Assembly: GCA_028684915.1 (NCBI GenBank)
Contig: JAQUEZ010000104.1
Coordinates: 1-19,644 of the forward strand
Source of the DNA: Desulfobulbus sp.
GTDB taxonomy: Bacteria > Desulfobacterota > Desulfobulbia > Desulfobulbales > Desulfobulbaceae
Length of the DNA stretch: 19,644 nt
Reading direction: 5' to 3'
Positions 15,371 to 19,644 of this stretch are shown in pieces. The notes under the pieces are model-generated. The model was given only the letters and a program-made list of their open reading frames with translations, searched no databases and was not told the DNA's origin. A program made the translations under genes and the position numbers. Each line of letters begins with the position of its first letter. Position 1 is the stretch's first letter.

Positions 15371-16312
15371 ATGCAAAAAATACTTCATACCCTCATCGTA
15401 CTCATCGTCGGCGCTATAGCTATCACCATTTGGGATGGCTTCTTTATTCTCCCTGAGGGTAAGCAGGCCGTCATTACCCAATTTGGAGCCCCGGTCGGCA
15501 AATCGCTGAATGAGGCCGGTCTAAAATTCAAAACACCGTTTATCCAACAAGTGCAGTATTTTGACAAAAGAATAATCACCTGGAACGGCGATCCCAACCA
15601 AATCCCCACCAATGACAAGACCTTCATCTACATGGAGAACACTGCCCGTTGGCGCATTGTCGATCCCTTGCGTTTTCTTCAGGCCGTTGGTACGGAAAAA
15701 CGGGCCATGTCTTTGCTGGATGATATCCTCGACGGTACGGTACGTGACCTAGTCAATAAAAACGATTTAATTGAAATCATCCGCAGCTCGGATTGGTCAT
15801 CAGACTTTATGGCAGCGGTGGTCGAGTCGAGGGACATGGTCCTGCCCCCTAAAGTAGGTAGGGATAAAATCAGCCAGATGGTGCTGGATGATGCCTCGAA
15901 AATAACACCGCAATACGGCATTGAGCTGATGGACGTTATGTTCAAGCGGGTCAACTACATCGAAACGGTCCGCCTGAAAGTCTATGACAGGATGATTTCC
16001 GAACGGAAAAGGATCGCTGCGGAAAAACGTTCGACCGGTGAAGGCCGCAAAGCGGAAATTCTGGGCAGAGTGGAACGCGAGCTCCAGGAGATCACTTCGG
16101 CGGCCCAGCGAGAGGCAACAGAAATCCGTGGCAAGGCAGATGCAGAGGCCATCCGCATTTATGCAGAGGCCTACTCCGGCCACCCAGAGTTTTATGCTTT
16201 CCAGAAGAGTCTTGAAAGCTACCGGAACATCATCACCAAGAACTCAACCCTGGTTCTTACTGCAGGCTCCGACCTTTTTCGTTATTTGGAGAACCACAAA
16301 GTAGGAAAGTAG
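15371..16312 (+). CDS. hflC: HflC-like SPFH (band 7) membrane protein
   Basis: 313 residues. An N-terminal membrane anchor (about 4-25, LHTLIVLIVGAIAITIW) is followed by the SPFH domain (FILPEGKQAVITQFGAPVGKSLNEAGLKFKTPF...). The family landmark SERKRIAAEKRSTGEGRKAEILGRVERELQEI (about 213-244) leads into the EA-rich helix and the YAEAYSGHPEFYAFQKSLESYR segment typical of HflC. The gene begins 62 bp after hflK with no good ribosome site (AGGA is about 22 nt away), so translation may depend on the upstream gene. A strong hairpin begins 7 bp after the stop. Confidence 0.9.
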   Translation: MQKILHTLIVLIVGAIAITIWDGFFILPEGKQAVITQFGAPVGKSLNEAGLKFKTPFIQQVQYFDKRIITWNGDPNQIPTNDKTFIYMENTARWRIVDPLRFLQAVGTEKRAMSLLDDILDGTVRDLVNKNDLIEIIRSSDWSSDFMAAVVESRDMVLPPKVGRDKISQMVLDDASKITPQYGIELMDVMFKRVNYIETVRLKVYDRMISERKRIAAEKRSTGEGRKAEILGRVERELQEITSAAQREATEIRGKADAEAIRIYAEAYSGHPEFYAFQKSLESYRNIITKNSTLVLTAGSDLFRYLENHKVGK

Positions 16313-16319
16313 TCAGTGA

Positions 16320-16403
16320 CCACCGGCAAAGCCGGTGGCTTGAAAGATTTGGAGCCGCTCAAAGCGGCATGTTCAACAGATTTACTTACCACCATTCGGT
16401 GGT
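16320..16403. repeat. Cluster of three hairpins after hflC
   Basis: CCACCGGC-AAA-GCCGGTGG (16320-16338), GCCGCT-CAA-AGCGGC (16354-16368) and ACCACC-ATTC-GGTGGT (16388-16403) follow one another. The first could end hflKC transcripts, though no U run follows. The first has the same GGC-AAA-GCC tip as the hairpin at 16666, suggesting a repeat family of the REP type or the end of a decayed IS200/IS605-like element. Confidence 0.5.
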
Positions 16404-16665
16404 CAAGTTGTCGGCTATCACTGTGGTACCCAGTCGGGAATTCGAATTTACTACTGTTAGATTCCTCCGTGTAGGGATTGGTACAGCAAGACGACACGAG
16501 ACATGGCAACTTTTAAAATTTTCCATTTGAATCCAGTCCATTACCAACATCTCCCATGCCGCTTCTCATTAACACTTGTTCACTGACTACGAGGTCCCAA
16601 GTATCATCCATGGCTCAGGCAACTGGCAACTTTCAATAATCCTGGAACCGTCAAACTTCTGGGGT

Positions 16666-16684
16666 CCCCCGGCAAAGCCGGGGG
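16666..16684. repeat. Hairpin CCCCCGGC-AAA-GCCGGGGG
   Basis: A perfect 8-bp stem with AAA loop, followed by TTT. It shares its tip with the hairpin at 16320. A weak intrinsic terminator or a REP-like repeat are both possible. Confidence 0.45.
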
Positions 16685-17371
16685 TTTACCTAACGGAAAT
16701 TATGGGACGAGTATCCAGCAGACCTCTCCATTAAAGATTGTTTATAATCTTATGAGGATAAGCACTGATTTCCCGCAAATGATCATACATGCCAAGAAGA
16801 TCCGAGCTATGGCCCTTATCAATACCTTGCTAAAGCAACTGGTGGCAACCTGAGCCGAGATATGAATGCGATGCTCTTGCCTAGGTATATCATATCCTTG
16901 CATTCATGGACATGACCTGCGGCAAGGTATACGAAACCAACTGGGCCAAACCCCTCAAATTCTAACGGGATACTTTGTCTGTTTTAATCGTGTTTCGCCG
17001 AATACGTTTTGTACCGGCCCTGACCATATGCTCCTGATTACCATTAGAAAAAAACAAGATTCGGTCAATGAACCCAAGCGACTATCAAATAATCCGGCAA
17101 CTGTTTAACGACTACCTGCGAATGTATTCAACTCGTGATGAAAGGCTCACCACGCATTTCGGGGTTTAAAGACCAATGGTCCCAAAGTGTACGCTAAGGC
17201 AGATATATGTTGAGTAAAACTGCCTCTTAAATCAATTAAGAGACAGTCCGTCTCCTAATCCTAGGAAAAACGATTTAATAGACCAGGAATTTCAGGGCAA
17301 ATTATATGTCTACAAACTTTCAATATTATGGACAGTTAGAACCCTAACGTACGTTTCCGTACCGCTGGACT

Positions 17372-17731
17372 TCAAACCCCAGCGATGGCCAGGTGTGTTT
17401 TTCCGGTGCCAGTGCCGCCGATGAAGATGAGGTTCCTGGTTTGGCGGAGGAAATCGCCATCATACAGGCCGCGGATCAACATCTCGTTGACGGGTGAGCC
17501 GGCAAAGCGGAAGCTGTCCAGATCCTTGGCCACCGGAAAACGAGCAATGCCCATCTGATAGCGGATGGAGCGCGCCTTTCTCTCGGTCACCTCGGCCTGA
17601 CACAGCTGGGCGAGGATCTCCTGGACGGTCAACTGCCGTCGGACGCCCTGGATGACTATCTCGTCAAAAGCACTGGCCATGCCATGGAGCTTGAGTTGCC
17701 GCAGTTGATCGATCAGCTCATGCCGTTGCAT
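17372..17731 (-). pseudogene. istB: IS21-family helper ATPase IstB, C-terminally truncated
   Basis: 119 residues against the usual 240-260. The N-terminal part is normal (LIDQLRQLKLHGMASAFDEIV...) and the frame stops just after Walker A (GGTGTGKTHLAIAGV). Walker B and sensor motifs are missing, so it cannot serve as the transposition ATPase. Its start overlaps the end of istA by 14 bp, the normal arrangement for IS21. The truncation point near 17372 marks a deletion or a foreign junction. Confidence 0.88.
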
Positions 17732-19232
17732 GCTCTACCTCCGCACGCAGCGCATCGTAGCGACCACAGTCGGCCATGGGTTCGTGCTGGAGAGTCAAGC
17801 TCTCGGGTGTCGGGACAGGCTCTGCGGCCGGTGGATCCAATTCCCTGGCGATCAAGTTGAGGATCACCTCGGCGCGGATCGTCTTCTCCTGCAAGGCCTT
17901 GGCGCACATCGCCTCAACCAGCTCCAGCCCGTGACTGCGGGCGGCGCAGAGAATGGCGACAAACTCGCGGTCACCACCGGGAGCAGCCAGCAGTCGGTTT
18001 TGCACCTGGGACAAAGCGGCAGGCAAGGCCCAGTCCTTGAACGGCGCTCCGTTGCGCAAACCGCCAGGCTTGCGCTCAAGAAGACCCACATAGTGCCAGG
18101 GATCGTAGATCGTTTTGTCGCGGCCAAACTGGCGGATATGCTCGCCAACCACATTGCTGTTTTTGATCACCACAATCCGATCCGCCCCGGCCCTGATCGT
18201 CACCGTCTGCCCAGCCATGGCACTCTCCACGCTGTACTGGTTGCGGTCATAACTGATCAGCGAGGTTCGTGTGACCCGGCACTCCCGCTCGGTGAACCCC
18301 GCAAAGGGAGCAGCAATCGGCAAGAGACTGGCTTGCTCTTGCGCGAACACCTCAGCAATCCGCCGATCTTTTTCCTCGGGATGGGGACGATTTCGACTGA
18401 TCTCGCGGCACCGGTCCACCAGCCAATGGTTCAACTCTGCAAAATCCTTGAACCGCGGACGGGGCATGAACAGCCAGTCCCGAATGCTTTGCACCTGCCG
18501 CTCAACCTGACCCTTTTCCCAGCCCGCTCCCGGCGTACAGGCCACCGGCTCCACCAGGCAATGGCTGCACATCTGCGCAAATCGTCGGTTAAAGACCCGC
18601 TCTTTCCCCAGCAGTACCTTATCCACCGCGGTCGTCATGTTGTCATAGATGCCCCGCTGACAGCTGCCCCCAAAGAAGGCGAAAGCACGGTCATGGGCAT
18701 CAAGCACCATCTCCAGCGACTCACGTGGATAGGCCACCACAAAGCTTTGCCGGCTGTGGCACAACCGAAAATGCGCCACCTTGGCCACCTGCACCACCCC
18801 GTCGAGCATCACCCACTCGTGGCTCCAGTCAAACTGGTACGCCTCACCAGGGGAAAAGCTCAACGGTATGAATCCTGCCCCGGCATCCCGGCCCTTCTCA
18901 TCACGCCATTTCTTCACGAAGCGCTGGATGCTGTCGTAGCCGCCGCTGTAGCCTTCGCTGCGGAGTAACTCCAAAAGACGCTGGCTCGTTAACCGCCGTT
19001 TCTTCGGCCCCTGCCAATCCTCCTCAAGCAGGGCCACCAAGCGCTCTTGGTAGGGTCCAAGACGAGGCATCGGCTGACTCGCCCGTTGATATCGGTGCTC
19101 CGTAGCACCACTGCGGATCACCTTCCTAACCGTATTGCGCGACAGACGCAGCAACCGGCTAATCTCTTTGATGCTTCTCCCTTCGACAAAATGGTAACGC
19201 CGAATTTTCGCAATTGTCTCCACTGTCAACAT
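17718..19232 (-). CDS. istA: IS21-family transposase IstA
   Basis: About 504 residues from the ATG at 19232 (MLTVETIAKIRRYHF), with GGAGG 9 nt upstream; a longer frame from 19286 runs into the terminal repeats. An N-terminal helix-turn-helix (GRSIKEISRLLRLSRNTVRKVIR) is followed by the DDE domain: Asp in YQFDWSHEWV, Asp in GIYDNMTTAV, and Glu in GWEKGQVERQVQSIRDW. The C-terminal beta region (YDRNQYSVESAMAGQTVTIRAG) is typical. The frame looks intact, but its partner IstB is cut, so the element should not move by itself. Confidence 0.93.
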   Translation of the reverse strand: MLTVETIAKIRRYHFVEGRSIKEISRLLRLSRNTVRKVIRSGATEHRYQRASQPMPRLGPYQERLVALLEEDWQGPKKRRLTSQRLLELLRSEGYSGGYDSIQRFVKKWRDEKGRDAGAGFIPLSFSPGEAYQFDWSHEWVMLDGVVQVAKVAHFRLCHSRQSFVVAYPRESLEMVLDAHDRAFAFFGGSCQRGIYDNMTTAVDKVLLGKERVFNRRFAQMCSHCLVEPVACTPGAGWEKGQVERQVQSIRDWLFMPRPRFKDFAELNHWLVDRCREISRNRPHPEEKDRRIAEVFAQEQASLLPIAAPFAGFTERECRVTRTSLISYDRNQYSVESAMAGQTVTIRAGADRIVVIKNSNVVGEHIRQFGRDKTIYDPWHYVGLLERKPGGLRNGAPFKDWALPAALSQVQNRLLAAPGGDREFVAILCAARSHGLELVEAMCAKALQEKTIRAEVILNLIARELDPPAAEPVPTPESLTLQHEPMADCGRYDALRAEVEHATA

Positions 19233-19278
19233 CCTCCAGTTCCTCCGTGGGCTCATGCCACGGAGTGGGTAACAGAGT

Positions 19279-19332
19279 GGGGTCAATTTTCGACGCTGTT
19301 TTCTACCTGAACGGGGTCATTATTCCACGCTG
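19279..19332. repeat. IS21 terminal direct repeats
   Basis: Two imperfect 20-bp copies at 19279-19298 and 19313-19332 differ at three positions. They lie between the istA start and the outer end of the element. Confidence 0.7.
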
Positions 19333-19384
19333 ATCAACACCCGAATCCTTTGACAGCCGCAGGCCGGGTAAAAACCAATAATCT

Positions 19385-19524
19385 TCAAATCAAAATTCGT
19401 TCGACCTCATCGAGTGAGATCTGATCGTTGCGCCGGTCATAAAGACCGGTGGTTCGGGCCGATTCATGATTCGCCATCTGTTGCGCCACTTCGAGCTTGC
19501 CGCCATTTCGTAAGTATTGGGTAC
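19385..19524 (-). pseudogene. Tyrosine recombinase/integrase, C-terminal fragment
   Basis: The frame ends YLRNGGKLEVAQQMANHESARTTGLYDRRNDQISLDEVERILI. It contains the last catalytic block of tyrosine recombinases: the His of ANHES and the nucleophilic Tyr of TTGLYDRR. About 45 residues are recognisable. The 30 residues before them (to 19609) do not look like integrase, so the gene was cut, and no Arg-containing upstream block is seen before the window edge. Confidence 0.72.
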
Positions 19525-19644
19525 ACTTAAACAAACGACACAAAAGTCCTATAGGATTTTGCATAAATACGCCATTGGCAAGGTTTTTAGCGAATTTTCG
19601 ACCTCCCAAATTTCAACACAGTTTCTAACCTTGATTTTGGGGAG

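Larger units (their letters stand above)
16313..17371. other. Gene-free stretch between hflC and the IS21 remnant
   Basis: About 1060 bp. It holds four clear hairpins (16320-16338, 16354-16368, 16388-16403, 16666-16684) and otherwise nothing I recognise. The open frame at 16866-17108 has no ribosome site or family resemblance. Confidence 0.4.
17372..19339 (-). mobile_element. IS21-type insertion sequence, left end present, istB end lost
   Basis: On the minus strand the element begins TGTTGATCAGCG at 19339, fitting the 5'-TG end of IS21 elements. Two 20-bp direct repeats (19279-19298 and 19313-19332, 17 of 20 identical, 34-bp period, each starting GGGGTCA and ending ACGCTG) are the multiple terminal repeats bound by IstA. 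No matching end was found near 17340-17372, in agreement with the truncated istB. Confidence 0.75.

Noticed and set aside
16320..16684. Possible CRISPR repeats
   Set aside because: The hairpins are not regularly spaced, differ in sequence and have no unique spacers or cas genes nearby.
16866..17108. 80-codon open frame
   Set aside because: It has no ribosome site and no family resemblance, and lies in a degraded intergenic stretch.
17730..18968. Long open frame (412 codons) on the plus strand
   Set aside because: It is antisense to the well-supported istA gene, begins without a ribosome site and resembles no family.

Overview
The window looks like a moderate-GC (about 50 %, judged by eye) Gram-negative chromosome, in an accessory region that has been repeatedly invaded by mobile DNA. 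The gene families (a sigma-54 response regulator, a dCache-type sensor protein, HflK/HflC, Rnk, FemAB, YitT, MgtC, and IS21, IS1380, Tn3 and group II intron debris) suit a sulfate-reducing or related Desulfobacterota/deltaproteobacterium. That assignment is inference; no rRNA or other phylogenetic marker is present.

Layout. 1-843: 3' half of a group II intron (reverse transcriptase/maturase C-terminus, then RNA domains V and VI). 864-3426 (minus): soluble histidine kinase followed by an NtrC-type sigma-54 response regulator. 3545-3720: regulatory region with a 33-bp dyad and a strong -24/-12 promoter facing right. 3732-4281: long leader without a recognisable gene. 4282-6518: FemAB-like transferase and YitT-family membrane protein. 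6861-8498: membrane sensor shaped like a histidine kinase but with Lys in place of the phospho-accepting His. 8533-9667 (minus): CBS-domain protein followed by an Rnk-like protein, behind a second -24/-12 promoter. 9816 to about 10250: 5' piece of another group II intron. 10278-10310: second copy of the dyad. 10542-10949: second Rnk. 11221-11696: frameshifted mgtC. 11811-13136: IS1380-type transposase with two frameshifts. 13312-13551: Tn3-type transposase C-terminus. 13552-13800: probable third group II intron piece (minus). 13925-14119: third copy of the dyad with a third -24/-12 promoter. 14187-16312: HflK- and HflC-like SPFH proteins. 16313-17371: non-coding, with several strong hairpins. 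17372-19339: IS21 element with truncated istB. 19385-19524: tyrosine recombinase C-terminus.

The main observation is a probable local sigma-54 regulon. The same dyad-symmetric element (GRGG-N8-ACCACTG-N10-CCYC) occurs at three non-coding places. Two copies lie 140 and 159 bp upstream of near-identical promoters (GGCAYGATAGTTGCT). The third lies between the CBS-rnk operon, which has its own -24/-12 promoter, and the second rnk gene. The only activator encoded in the window is the response regulator at 864-2210, so the simplest model is that it binds this dyad. It would then switch on HflK/C, the CBS-Rnk operon and whatever lies to the right of 3720. The products suggest an envelope or growth-transition response: SPFH proteins, a peptidoglycan-type aminoacyltransferase, membrane proteins and Rnk/GreA-fold regulators. 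The degenerate kinase could be an accessory sensor. Linking these genes into one system is inference.
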